Origin: JACKHO01 sp041398745
GTDB taxonomy: Bacteria; Planctomycetota; Planctomycetia; Planctomycetales; Planctomycetaceae
DNA length: 64,000 nucleotides
Assembly (NCBI GenBank): GCA_041398745.1
Contig: JAWKUB010000009.1
Span: forward strand, 124,001 to 188,000
Direction: 5' to 3'
Shown: piece by piece, positions 42,383 to 51,303 of the stretch
How positions within the stretch are numbered: the stretch's first letter is position 1
How the letters are laid out: every line of letters begins with the position of its first letter
The notes under the pieces: generated by a model
Told to the model about the DNA's origin: nothing
The model's database searches: none
The model's input: the letters and a program-made list of their open reading frames with translations, nothing else
Position numbers and translations under genes: made by a program

Positions 42383-43621
42383 TTAGCGTGGGGTTTCGGG
42401 GAGCAGGTGACCCATTTTCCTTCGCTTTGCTTCGAGATACTTTGCCCGCTGTTCCTGTGGCGGTGCGATAATGGGCACCTGTTCCACAACTTTCAAATCG
42501 ACCCAGTGCTCGAAGGCTTCGGTTTTCTTGGGGTTATTGGTGAGGATGCGCACCCGTTTGAGACCGAGGTCTTTGAGGATTTGCAGACCGACCATGTAAT
42601 CACGTAAATCGGCCTGGAAGCCGAGGCGATGGTTTGCTTCGACCGTGTCCAGTCCCTGGTCCTGTAATTCGTAGGCCTTCAACTTTGCAGTGAGACCAAT
42701 GCCGCGACCTTCCTGTGGCAAGTACACGACGGCTCCAGCACCTTCGGCGTGGATCATGTTCATGGCCATGTGCAGTTGGTCGCCGCAATCGCAGCGGAGC
42801 GACCCCAGAATGTCTCCCGTAAAGCACGAGGAGTGCATGCGGACCAGAGGTGCATCAATCGAGGACAAATCGCCCCAGACAATGGCGAGCGGCTCCTGGT
42901 CTTCGTGTTCGACCTTGTAGGAGATAAATTTGGGAGTTCCGTATTCCTCGGTGGGAATGTTGACTTCGACCTCGCGGGAGATAAGACGTTCTCGGATGCG
43001 CCGATGATGGATGATATCCGAGATGGAAATCATCGTCAGATTGTGGGTTTTGGCAAACTCTTCAAGTTCGGCATCATCGGCCATGCCCGTTCCGCGCTGC
43101 GAGCAGATTTCGATGAGGCAGCCGACCGGTGCCATCCCGGCCATTTTCAGCAGATCAACCGTTGCTTCGGTGTGTCCCGCGCGTCGCAGCACTCCGCCAT
43201 CCCGCGCCAACAGTGGATTGACGTGTCCCGGTTTGACGAAATCAGAGGGTTTTGATTCAGGGTTGGCAAGTGTTCGCAGGGTAAGGGCGCGCGCCTGGGC
43301 GCTCACGCCAGTACCACTTTCACGATGGTCGATGGGGATGAGAAATGGTGTTGCGTGCAGCGAGCTGTTCGATTCAGGATCGACAATAGGTTTGAGCTGC
43401 AGGCGGTCGGCAACTTCGTTTGTCAACGGAGCACACAGCACTCCGGCACCCTGACGGAGCATAAAGTCGACCAACTCAGGCGTAATCGACTCTGCGGCAC
43501 AAATCAGGTCTCCTTCGTTTTCACGATCGCGGGCATCGAGAACGATGACCGGCTTGCCTTGTTGCAAGTCGGTCAGGGCCTGATCGAGGGAACGAGCGGG
43601 AGATGTCGGTTGGGTGGGCAT
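42383..43621 (-). CDS. ribBA: Bifunctional DHBP synthase / GTP cyclohydrolase II (riboflavin synthesis)
   Basis: 412 residues. The N-terminal RibB domain has the acidic motif DARDRENEGDLICAAE, then GHVNPLLARDGGVLRRAGHTE. The C-terminal RibA domain has VRMHSSCFTGDILGSLRCDC, with the three zinc-binding Cys, and YLPQEGRGIGL. The protein makes 3,4-dihydroxy-2-butanone 4-phosphate from ribulose 5-phosphate and opens GTP, the two entry steps to riboflavin. There is no FMN riboswitch in the short (73 nt) upstream gap. It lies between sucA and the TolC-type gene on the same strand. Confidence 0.97.
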   Translation of the reverse strand: MPTQPTSPARSLDQALTDLQQGKPVIVLDARDRENEGDLICAAESITPELVDFMLRQGAGVLCAPLTNEVADRLQLKPIVDPESNSSLHATPFLIPIDHRESGTGVSAQARALTLRTLANPESKPSDFVKPGHVNPLLARDGGVLRRAGHTEATVDLLKMAGMAPVGCLIEICSQRGTGMADDAELEEFAKTHNLTMISISDIIHHRRIRERLISREVEVNIPTEEYGTPKFISYKVEHEDQEPLAIVWGDLSSIDAPLVRMHSSCFTGDILGSLRCDCGDQLHMAMNMIHAEGAGAVVYLPQEGRGIGLTAKLKAYELQDQGLDTVEANHRLGFQADLRDYMVGLQILKDLGLKRVRILTNNPKKTEAFEHWVDLKVVEQVPIIAPPQEQRAKYLEAKRRKMGHLLPETPR

Positions 43622-43694
43622 GGAATGCTGGAGCTAAGTTTCCAGCATTATAGACGGTCGACAGAAGGACGTAAGGCTCAATGCTTCTGGATGT

Positions 43695-45371
43695 TCAATT
43701 TTCGATAGCTGGAACGTCCAATTGTTCGGTCGGGAAAGGTGCCGCCGGCTGTGATCCCGCATCGAACGGTGCGTCGGAATTGGACTCGAATGTTGCTGAA
43801 CCGACCTGAGACTCCATGGCGTAGAAGTCATCCACCTGCAGAACCTCAGCCAAGTCGACCGTGGCGAGCCATTGATCCTGGAGGGACTGCAGGTATTCGG
43901 AAATCGCCGCTGAGAGCGATTGCTGGGCGACGACGACTTCTGCGAAGTCACTCGCAACACCGGCCGCTCGGAAGTGATCGGACGCTCCTCGGTAGGCGTT
44001 GACCTGATCTTTCAGGATGCCGTCGCGGTAAGAAGCTGCAATCGAGCGGCTGGTTGAATAACGGTTGTAGGCTTCCGCCAGTGTTGCCACGAGGTCATTT
44101 CGTGTCTGAAACCAGGTCTGATTGGCTTTCACAACGTCGGCGTAGGCTGCGGAAATGTTCCCCTCATTCTTGTTGAACAGCGGGACGGGCAGGCTGACCT
44201 GAATGTTTGCGGCGATGTCGTTCAGTGGGGTGGTGTCGTCGTGTTGCAGGGCTCCGTAAACCGTGATATTCGGAATGGGAACCGCTTCCTGATAGGCCAA
44301 CTCGTAGCCAGCTCCCGAAACACGGCTGCTGGCGGCAGCAAGGTCGGAGTGGCGTGTCAGCAGAAAGGACAGGGCGGCGTCATAATTGACTTCCGGAATT
44401 GGCTGTTCAATGGATCCGATAATGCGGTGACGGGCCATGTCCGGCACGCCGAGCGTCGCGGCAAGTTGACGCCAACTCGCTTGTAAGTCGTTGTCGGCAC
44501 GCAGAATGTCGTTGTGGACACGTTGGGCGAACACGCGAAGCTGTAGTGCTTCATAGGGAGCCACTTCCCCGCCCGCCACGAGGTCGATGTGCGCCTCGTA
44601 GGCTTCGCCAGCCAGTTGAGCGAGGGCTCGGTTCAAGCGGGCGCGTTCCTGGGCAATGACGACTTTGAAGAAGCCGCGACGCACATCGCTCGCGAGGGCG
44701 ATGCGAGCTTTCACTAATTCCTGTCGGGCTGCCTGCATTTCCATCATGGCCGCGCTTTGGGCCAGCGAGAGTTTCCCGGCGGTGACGAATTCCTGGGTAA
44801 GCGTTACACCGTTGTAGCCCATGGTGCGGGCCGTGCCGAGAGAGTCACCCTCGTATCCGACCGTTGGGTTAGGGTAGAGGCCTGCCTGAACTGCCACGCC
44901 GCGTGCCCGTTCAACTTTCGCGGCGGCTGTGCGAATGACAGGGCTGGAAGCGAGTGCCCAGCTCTGCAGCTCGCTAAGAGTGACTTCGGGGAGTTGCGGA
45001 TTCTGGTCGGCGTTGTGGTCTTCCGGGATTTGCAGTTCGGGGAAGACGGTTCGAAGCACCGAACGTCGATCCTCGGTAGATTGTGAGCGGTCGAGCGGCG
45101 GGAGCTGCAGTGGAGCCGCCTCGGCACCAGGAAGTTGCTTCGGGATTTTGATACCGTTTCGCCGACCAGTAGGCTGATCAGCAGTTGGAGGAGTCGCGGC
45201 ATCGGCAAGCGACACCACGGCCGGCTCCGTATAGTCCGCAGGATAAGAAGCCTCGGTTACGAAGCTTTCTGTGGCGGACATTCGGGGTGACTGGCAGCCA
45301 GCCAGAAATACAGCCAGGCCACAGGCGAGGAGACGGTGAACGATTTTGTCGTCGGCTGGTGTGTGTGTCAC
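43695..45371 (-). CDS. TolC-family outer-membrane efflux lipoprotein
   Basis: 558 residues. The signal ends with a lipobox at Cys26 (LAVFLAGC). An extra N-terminal region of about 100 residues is followed by two outer-membrane-efflux repeats with long helices (SPVIRTAAAKVERARGVAVQ, LAQSAAMMEMQAARQELVKA; NISAAYADVVKANQTWFQTR) separated by strands such as YPNPTVGYEGDSL and PIPNITVYGALQ. TolC-type proteins form the channel of tripartite pumps. No adaptor or pump gene is adjacent; an adaptor lipoprotein lies at 31467. The last ~40 residues are acidic and probably flexible. Confidence 0.9.
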   Translation of the reverse strand: MTHTPADDKIVHRLLACGLAVFLAGCQSPRMSATESFVTEASYPADYTEPAVVSLADAATPPTADQPTGRRNGIKIPKQLPGAEAAPLQLPPLDRSQSTEDRRSVLRTVFPELQIPEDHNADQNPQLPEVTLSELQSWALASSPVIRTAAAKVERARGVAVQAGLYPNPTVGYEGDSLGTARTMGYNGVTLTQEFVTAGKLSLAQSAAMMEMQAARQELVKARIALASDVRRGFFKVVIAQERARLNRALAQLAGEAYEAHIDLVAGGEVAPYEALQLRVFAQRVHNDILRADNDLQASWRQLAATLGVPDMARHRIIGSIEQPIPEVNYDAALSFLLTRHSDLAAASSRVSGAGYELAYQEAVPIPNITVYGALQHDDTTPLNDIAANIQVSLPVPLFNKNEGNISAAYADVVKANQTWFQTRNDLVATLAEAYNRYSTSRSIAASYRDGILKDQVNAYRGASDHFRAAGVASDFAEVVVAQQSLSAAISEYLQSLQDQWLATVDLAEVLQVDDFYAMESQVGSATFESNSDAPFDAGSQPAAPFPTEQLDVPAIEN

Positions 45372-45578
45372 AGCGATTTCACGGAGTTGAGGAATGTTTC
45401 ACGTCCCTCCGGTCGTTCCGGCGCGGACGCGTCTCAACGTGTGAATCGGCTGTGACAGTTGGAGCGGTCGATGCCGTTAATACGATTTCGATAGTATCAA
45501 GAGCGATTCATCTGCATGAATCCGTACCAAAGTTGCATTCCATATTCGCCGCAAGGTTTACCTGATTGGACCCTGCCG

Positions 45579-46394
45579 TTACCGAAACAGCTGCCGGAAA
45601 GAGTTGATCGTGGTTTCTGCCGCAGCCTCGGGCGATGGCCAGGGGAATGCTTCCGCAGATGCGTATCCCTCGTATCCAATTTCTTTTAGGGCTGCCGCAA
45701 TAGGAGTGTAGTCCATGTGTCCGTGCCCGGCCGGTCGACGGTTCGAATCCACAAAGTGCACGTGGCCAATGTGGCTTCCCCCAGCCCGGAGTGCGTCGGC
45801 CAGATTCGTTTCCTCAATGTTCATATGAAACAGGTCGGCAAGCAGTTTCACGTTCTGGGCGCCCGACGACTCCAACAGGGCAACGCCAGCGTCCATTGTC
45901 ACGCAGAGGTTAGTTTCGTACCGATTCAGCGGTTCGTAAATCAAAGGGATATTGTGCTTTGCCGCATGCGGTCCCAATTCGCAAAGGGCGTCACTCAGGT
46001 ACTTCAGTGCAGTTTCCTTGGGAACTTGGTCGGTGAACCGTCCCTGCATCGAACCAATAATGGCGGGGGCGCCGAACTGGCCGCCGAAGTCGATCATATC
46101 CTTCACAAATTGGCGTGCCTTGTCACGAATGGGCGACTCAAAGGCGGTCAGGCTCAGTTTGTGGATCACCCAGCCCGCTCCTGTGCCGACTGCTGCAATC
46201 TTTAAGTTGTGGTCGGTAGAGAGTTTGTGGATGGTCTGGGGGTCGACGGCATCTGGCCCCGGCAGAAAGAGTTCGACCGCGTCGTAGCCGAGTTGTGCAG
46301 CTTTTTGGAACCCGGCAGCCAGGTCATCCCAGAATACAAAAGGCCCACCTTTCGCCTGGGATACGAGAGAAATAGTGACGGCTGATTGAATCAT
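45579..46394 (-). CDS. Hydroxypyruvate isomerase-like TIM-barrel protein
   Basis: 271 residues. The xylose-isomerase-type barrel shows GYDAVELFLPGPDAVD near the start, IGSMQGRFTDQVPKE, IPLIYEPLNRYETNLCVTMD with a metal-binding Glu, LLADLFHMNIEET with the Asp-x-x-His metal site, HVHFVDSNRRPAGHGHMDY and YEGYASAEAFPWPSP with the last Glu. These are features of the hydroxypyruvate isomerase / sugar epimerase family, which isomerises small sugars in the cytoplasm. The exact substrate is uncertain. The upstream DUF2238-like gene ends 78 nt before its start on the same strand. Confidence 0.88.
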   Translation of the reverse strand: MIQSAVTISLVSQAKGGPFVFWDDLAAGFQKAAQLGYDAVELFLPGPDAVDPQTIHKLSTDHNLKIAAVGTGAGWVIHKLSLTAFESPIRDKARQFVKDMIDFGGQFGAPAIIGSMQGRFTDQVPKETALKYLSDALCELGPHAAKHNIPLIYEPLNRYETNLCVTMDAGVALLESSGAQNVKLLADLFHMNIEETNLADALRAGGSHIGHVHFVDSNRRPAGHGHMDYTPIAAALKEIGYEGYASAEAFPWPSPEAAAETTINSFRQLFR

Positions 46395-46471
46395 CGGAGG
46401 AGTCCTTCGGCTGGTTTCGAATGCGGTAGTTGCTGGCGGTCATCATGGAAGGATGATGGTGCCCATACAAG

Positions 46472-47137
46472 TCATCGCGGAATGTTCTGCGGAGCAGGTT
46501 GGCTTTCGGCACTGTTGCGGAAGCGAATGATGATCGCGGCACAAATGGCTCCCAGCAGGTTGCTGACCAGGTCCCATCCTGTGTTCGTATAATCTCCGAC
46601 GTTGGTGTCCGGGAGTACGCGGGTGGCCAGGAATTCGATGACTTCATTCATGCCACCAAAACCCATTGATGCGGCAACACAAATCAAAAGCACGCCAAAC
46701 GTGGGGCGTAACTGATGGCTGGGACTAATGTATCGGGCCAATGACTTCACTCCGTACCAGCAGACGAACGTCGTTACGCCGAATCCGAGGAAGTGGACGA
46801 CCATGTCATACTTGATGATGTAGGGGATGAGCCACCAGCTGTAGAGCACGCGATGATCACCGTCATACGGCCACGATTCGGGAATAGGGATCATGCCACC
46901 CCACATGTGGGCCGCCCCCCAGACGTTGAGTCCCCACAAGACTCCGGTGCTCAACTGGCATTGGCGATGCACCAGCAGCACCAGCCCGACGAGTATCGAC
47001 GTCACGACACCGTACAGAATGAATTCGCCGTTGAGCCGCCAGATGGAAAGCACAATGGTCGGCAGCAAATAGGCGGCTGCAAACAATATCATGGCCGGGG
47101 TAATGCGGGCTGCCGGGGGAGCTTGACTACTGGTCAT
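46472..47137 (-). CDS. DUF2238-like integral membrane protein
   Basis: 221 residues with about six membrane helices (PAMILFAAAYLLPTIVLSIW, FILYGVVTSILVGLVLLV, LWGLNVWGAAHMWGGMIP, YDMVVHFLGFGVTTFVCWYG, PTFGVLLICVAASMGFGGMN, WDLVSNLLGAICAAIII). The conserved H-x5 helix (YDMVVHFLGFG), the NEVIEFLAT motif and the closing DYTNTGWDLVSNLLGA match the DUF2238 (YjdF-like) family. Function is unknown. It is divergent from fabZ, with a 203-nt gap that should hold both promoters; I see no clear operator there. Confidence 0.75.
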   Translation of the reverse strand: MTSSQAPPAARITPAMILFAAAYLLPTIVLSIWRLNGEFILYGVVTSILVGLVLLVHRQCQLSTGVLWGLNVWGAAHMWGGMIPIPESWPYDGDHRVLYSWWLIPYIIKYDMVVHFLGFGVTTFVCWYGVKSLARYISPSHQLRPTFGVLLICVAASMGFGGMNEVIEFLATRVLPDTNVGDYTNTGWDLVSNLLGAICAAIIIRFRNSAESQPAPQNIPR

Positions 47138-47340
47138 GGGAAGTCAAAGTGGTGGAACGCGGGACGACTATTGGTTGAGCGTACTATATCGTAAATCAGG
47201 TCCGATCCCCCACCGTCCAACTCTGCAGACGACGGAAGTCTGTTGGCAGCAACGGAATTCGTGGTAATCGTTGTGTGTGAGCGGGGACTGTCCTATAGTC
47301 CGCGTTTGCTGTCCTGTCGGCCCTAAACCTCTTTGCGCCC

Positions 47341-47811
47341 ATGCGGTTTCTGCTCATCGATCGAATTACGGATCTTCAGCCCGGCCAATCCATTACGGCG
47401 ATTAAGAACGTCTCGCTGGGTGAAGAGTATCTGCAGGACCATTTTCCGGGGTTTCCCATTATCCCCGGGGTGCTCATGGTGGAATGCCTGACGCAGGCCG
47501 GCGCCTGGCTGATGCGGTACACCGAGGATTTCAAATACGCCACGATTCTGCTCAAAGAAGCGAAGGCGGTGAAGTTCAATCACTTTGTGTCGCCGGGGCA
47601 GACCATTGAAGTGACATGCACGGTCCACAAGCAAGAGGGGAACCTCTACACTATGAAGGCGGCCGGAACGTGCGAGGGAAAGAATGTCGTCTCTGCCCGG
47701 ATTGTGCTTGAACAATCCAACCAGGGAGACAGCAATCCTAAACTGGCAGCCAGTGATGAAACACAACGGGAATTCTTCCGCGAACTGTCGGAAGGTCTGT
47801 GGACGAAATAG
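47341..47811 (+). CDS. fabZ: 3-hydroxyacyl-ACP dehydratase, FabZ type
   Basis: 156 residues with the hot-dog fold. The catalytic His and Glu lie in HFPGFPIIPGVLMVECLTQA. Strands KAVKFNHFVSPGQTIEVTC and NLYTMKAAGTCEGKNVVSAR complete the fold. The N-terminus is about 15 residues shorter than E. coli FabZ, beginning at MRFLLIDRI. It removes water from 3-hydroxyacyl-ACP during fatty acid elongation. It is followed 80 nt later by fabG, a natural functional partner. The C-terminal extension beyond the fold is polar. Confidence 0.9.
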   Translation: MRFLLIDRITDLQPGQSITAIKNVSLGEEYLQDHFPGFPIIPGVLMVECLTQAGAWLMRYTEDFKYATILLKEAKAVKFNHFVSPGQTIEVTCTVHKQEGNLYTMKAAGTCEGKNVVSARIVLEQSNQGDSNPKLAASDETQREFFRELSEGLWTK

Positions 47812-47891
47812 ATTTGCAGCACTGCGGCTGCGTTGAAATCAACTTACTTCACTCTTTGAAGAATTCAGGCGAACTGAAAACTGAGGTCATT

Positions 47892-48644
47892 ATGAAACTT
47901 GCTGGTCGTGTTGCGTTGGTTACCGGTGGTAGCCGTGGTATCGGAAAAGCTGTAGTGGAAGCTCTGGCGAAAGAAGGTGCGAAAGTCGCGTTCATTTACC
48001 GCTCAAGCTCGGAAGCCGCCGACAAACTGGTTGCCGATTTGGCGCTGGAACAGCGTGAAGCGTTTGCGATTAAGTGTGATGTCGCCAACAAATCTGAAGC
48101 GGACGCCGCCATTGCTGCCGTCATTGAAAAGTGGGGCCAACTCGACATTTTGGTCAACAACGCCGGGATCATTCGCGATGGTTTGCTGGCCACCATGGAG
48201 CCAGATGCCTGGCAGGACGTCATCAACACAAATCTGTCGAGCGTCTACAACTTCAGTCATGGCGTCATGCGTCAAATGATGTCGCAGCGTTATGGCCGTA
48301 TCATCAATATGTCCAGCGTTGCTTCGGAGTTCGGAAACCAGGGACAAACGAACTACGCCGCGTCAAAGGCCGGAATCATTGGTTTCACCCGTTGCCTCGC
48401 AACGGAAGTGGGACGCCGCAACATTACTGTGAACGCCGTCGCTCCCGGTTTCATTGAAACTGACATGACCGAAGCCGTTCGCAACGCGGCTGAAGGGGAA
48501 ATCAAGAAGCGAATTTCGGTACGTCGTCTCGGTGTGCCTGCCGACATCGCCAATGCCGTACTGTTCCTGGCATCGGAAGAAACTTCGTATGTGACCGGTC
48601 AGACCATTGTGGTCGACGGCGGTCTGACGCTCGGCGGAATCTAA
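47892..48644 (+). CDS. fabG: 3-oxoacyl-ACP reductase
   Basis: 250 residues of the short-chain dehydrogenase family. The coenzyme site is VTGGSRGIGKAVVEAL, the NAG motif is LVNNAGIIRDGLL, and the catalytic set is Ser in MSSVASEFG plus Tyr-x3-Lys in TNYAASKAG. The closing GQTIVVDGGLTLGG is standard for FabG, which reduces 3-oxoacyl-ACP with NADPH in fatty acid elongation. I chose ATG 47892 because GAGG lies at 47883-47886; the frame extends upstream to 47799, overlapping fabZ, without a good site. Confidence 0.95.
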   Translation: MKLAGRVALVTGGSRGIGKAVVEALAKEGAKVAFIYRSSSEAADKLVADLALEQREAFAIKCDVANKSEADAAIAAVIEKWGQLDILVNNAGIIRDGLLATMEPDAWQDVINTNLSSVYNFSHGVMRQMMSQRYGRIINMSSVASEFGNQGQTNYAASKAGIIGFTRCLATEVGRRNITVNAVAPGFIETDMTEAVRNAAEGEIKKRISVRRLGVPADIANAVLFLASEETSYVTGQTIVVDGGLTLGGI

Positions 48645-48695
48645 TTTCGCTTTTCGCGTTCTATTGGAAGAGGTGTACAGGCCGGGACGAGTCCA

Positions 48696-49112
48696 ATGAC
48701 AGGTCATTCAAGAGCCGATCAGTTGGATGTCCTCGGTCTGTTTCACTACACGTTTGCCGCAATGTGGGGAGTTTTGTTGCTCTTCCCCTTGTGGAACTTG
48801 AGCGTGCTGATGCGCGGCCTCAAGCATGCGCCGCAGGATTTGCAGCAAATTCCTGAATCAGCCATTCGTAACACAGTCATTGTGACCATTGTGTTCTGCG
48901 TTGTTGTGCTGGTGTCGGTGACACTACTCGTCGCGGCCGGGGCAAGCATGCGCAGTCGTGACCGTTATGGATTGTGCAAAACAGTTGCATATGTGGAATG
49001 TCTGGCGTTTCCGCTGGGCACCATTCTGGGAGTCATTACTCTCGTGGCTCTCAACGACGCGACAGTGCGTGGCCAATTCTTTCCGGGATCGAACGCGGAG
49101 GGAACACAGTGA
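48696..49112 (+). CDS. Small integral membrane protein of unknown function
   Basis: 138 residues with three membrane helices (YTFAAMWGVLLLFPLWNLSV, IVTIVFCVVVLVSVTLLVAA, AYVECLAFPLGTILGVITLV). No family is recognised. Its stop codon overlaps the GTG start of the glycosyltransferase gene (GTGA), so the two are translationally coupled and may work together, for example as a small subunit. It follows fabG after 51 nt. Confidence 0.7.
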   Translation: MTGHSRADQLDVLGLFHYTFAAMWGVLLLFPLWNLSVLMRGLKHAPQDLQQIPESAIRNTVIVTIVFCVVVLVSVTLLVAAGASMRSRDRYGLCKTVAYVECLAFPLGTILGVITLVALNDATVRGQFFPGSNAEGTQ

Positions 49113-50986
49113 CCGCCGCCGCGAATTCCAAATCGCCAGCGCAGTCATCCGACGGGTGGCGCTGGAAACTGGTTTGGGCGGTACTGGTCGTCGTCGGAAT
49201 TGGATTCGAATTGCCTCGCTGGTGGACCGCTGAGGCACGTCAGGAATCACTTTCCGGCTGGTTGTGCGGAATTCAGCCTGATGCACTCCCGCTCTTGATT
49301 TGGCTATTCGCTGCTCCGGTGGTGATTTGGCTTAGTCCGGCCTTAGACGACGCGGGCAACAAATCTGGCTGGCGTGCCTGGATGAAGCGGTCGGCCAAAG
49401 ACGGGGAATTCGACAGGGGCGTGGGCCTGTGCTGCGTGCTGCTGGTAGCGATCGCGTGGTGGGCGACGGCGGTGCGGGTGGGAGATCAGCTCAACGGCTT
49501 GCCGCCCAGTTACCACGATGAATACAGCTACCTCCTGCAGGCACAAACCTTTGAGAAGGGGAGAACCTGGAATCCCGTTTTTGCGGATATGCCGCAGTTG
49601 TTCGATCAAATGCACGTCCTGAACGAACCGGACCTCGGTGGACCAGAAGGGCGGTTTGCCAGTCGCTACTTTCCCGGGACCGGACTTTGGATGTTGCCGT
49701 TCATGGGGGGGAAGCCTGTTACAGGACACCAGTTCGCTCAGGTGCTGGTAGTGCTCGGCGTGTACTTCATTGGCCGAGAGCTCCACAGCAATGGACTTGG
49801 TCTGCTTTCTGCTTTTCTGGCTGCAACTTCACCGGGGCTGCTGATATTCAGCAATCTGTTGCTGGCACATCATCCCACTCTCGTTGGTTTGACGCTGTTT
49901 CTCTGGCAGTATCTACGGACGCAGCGTACGGGGAGTCTGCTGTCAGCAATGCTGGCCGGAGTGGGACTTTCGTTCGCCATGCTTTGTCGCCCGATGACCG
50001 CCGCAGGATTCAGCTTCCCGGCAGGAATCGTCTTTGGCTGGTGGTGGCTGTCTGGTCGAGGAAAGTGGATGGCTCTGAATTCAGAGACTCCGCCTTCGTT
50101 CTGGGGGCGCTCCAAGTATGCGGTCGCCTTGGGGGGACCACTGGTACTTGGTTTCCTGGCGATGCTCGCCTATCAGAAGTCAATTACCGGTTCGTATTTG
50201 GAATCGCCGTACCAAATCTATACCGACCGCTACACGCCGCGGCATGTGTATGGGTTCAACAATGTGGTACGTGGCGAACAGAAACACGGGCCGAAGGTGA
50301 TTGAGAAATACGACACATGGGCGGTGAATCTCACGCCGTCGGTCGCCGCTACGAATGTTGGCATCCGGCTCTGGAGCAGTTGGCGCTGGACCTTCGGGGT
50401 TCTGCCCGGAGTTGGGACATTGCTCGTCTGGTTGTTTGTCCCGGCAGTGCGCGAAGGTCGTGGCTGGTGGGTCGTCATCAGCGCTCTAGTTGGCCTGCAC
50501 GTCGCACACATCCCGTACTGGTTCACGGGCATTATGGACTGGCATTATGTCTTCGAGACGGCGCCGCTCTGGTTACTGTTGGCGGGCGGTGCAACCATCG
50601 CGTTGACTCGTCGACCTAAGGCGATGATTTGGACCATTGGGTTTGTCATCGCCACGGTGTCTGTTGGTCTAATCACTGTTCCACCACTATGGCCCGCTCG
50701 CGTCGATGTTGCCATTGCGGAATTGAAATTCCCACGAGAACGTTATGCTGAATTCCGCGCCGCCGTAGATGAACGTCGCGAAGGGCGGGACGTACTTGTG
50801 CTGGTCATCCCCGATCCCGATGATCGAAGCATCGATTACGTGACGAATCTGGCAACGCTCGATGGGCCATTCCTTGTGGCACGTTGGCGGGGAGAATCCA
50901 TCGAAAAAATCCGTGCTTTGTTTCCCGAGCGGCTGCTCATGGAGTTTGATGTGAAAGGTCATTCGCTGAAAGAACTCTCGCCTTAA
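49109..50986 (+). CDS. GT-C type membrane glycosyltransferase (family 39/ArnT-like)
   Basis: 625 residues with about ten or more membrane helices spread through the chain (WKLVWAVLVVVGIGFELPRW, LLIWLFAAPVVIWLS, LGLLSAFLAATSPGLLIFSN, and others). The first extracytoplasmic loop holds PPSYHDEYSYLLQAQTF, with the acidic pair expected of GT-C enzymes, and later RFASRYFPGTGLWMLPF. Such enzymes move a sugar from a polyprenyl-phosphate carrier to a lipid or protein at the outer face of the inner membrane. GTG 49109 is supported by GGAGG 7 nt upstream and by the overlap with the previous stop. Confidence 0.8.
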   Translation: MTAAANSKSPAQSSDGWRWKLVWAVLVVVGIGFELPRWWTAEARQESLSGWLCGIQPDALPLLIWLFAAPVVIWLSPALDDAGNKSGWRAWMKRSAKDGEFDRGVGLCCVLLVAIAWWATAVRVGDQLNGLPPSYHDEYSYLLQAQTFEKGRTWNPVFADMPQLFDQMHVLNEPDLGGPEGRFASRYFPGTGLWMLPFMGGKPVTGHQFAQVLVVLGVYFIGRELHSNGLGLLSAFLAATSPGLLIFSNLLLAHHPTLVGLTLFLWQYLRTQRTGSLLSAMLAGVGLSFAMLCRPMTAAGFSFPAGIVFGWWWLSGRGKWMALNSETPPSFWGRSKYAVALGGPLVLGFLAMLAYQKSITGSYLESPYQIYTDRYTPRHVYGFNNVVRGEQKHGPKVIEKYDTWAVNLTPSVAATNVGIRLWSSWRWTFGVLPGVGTLLVWLFVPAVREGRGWWVVISALVGLHVAHIPYWFTGIMDWHYVFETAPLWLLLAGGATIALTRRPKAMIWTIGFVIATVSVGLITVPPLWPARVDVAIAELKFPRERYAEFRAAVDERREGRDVLVLVIPDPDDRSIDYVTNLATLDGPFLVARWRGESIEKIRALFPERLLMEFDVKGHSLKELSP

Positions 50987-51303
50987 TCGATAGGCACTCC
51001 ATTTGCGTCATTATGAATTGTGTTCGAGTCTGTGACGTCACCGCACATCGGGCGGCGCTCATGTGACTTGAGTCAAAGTCGGTTTTGGTACTCCGAATCA
51101 CGGGAATTCGACGTTTGGATTTGCATCGGCGAGTGAGATCGGGTAATCCAGGAGTTATAAGGTGCCTGCGATAGACGCGGGCGGTTTGGGGATTGCATGG
51201 ATCGCGTTGGTCAGTCCGCCAAGATTGAATTGGAAAGACTGACGCGTTGGTGTGGTCGATACTGTGACACGGGGTTTCCCGCTATTGTCGTTTGGAGGTT
51301 TTC
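50987..51303. other. Intergenic region with a GTGACGTCAC palindrome
   Basis: This 317-nt stretch before the large secreted protein holds a perfect 10-bp palindrome GTGACGTCAC at 51032-51041 that could be an operator. A GGAGG ribosome site lies at 51294-51298. No gene or other repeat is seen. Confidence 0.35.

Noticed and set aside
43622..43694. FMN riboswitch before ribBA
   Set aside because: The gap is only 73 nt and lacks the conserved RFN-element segments.
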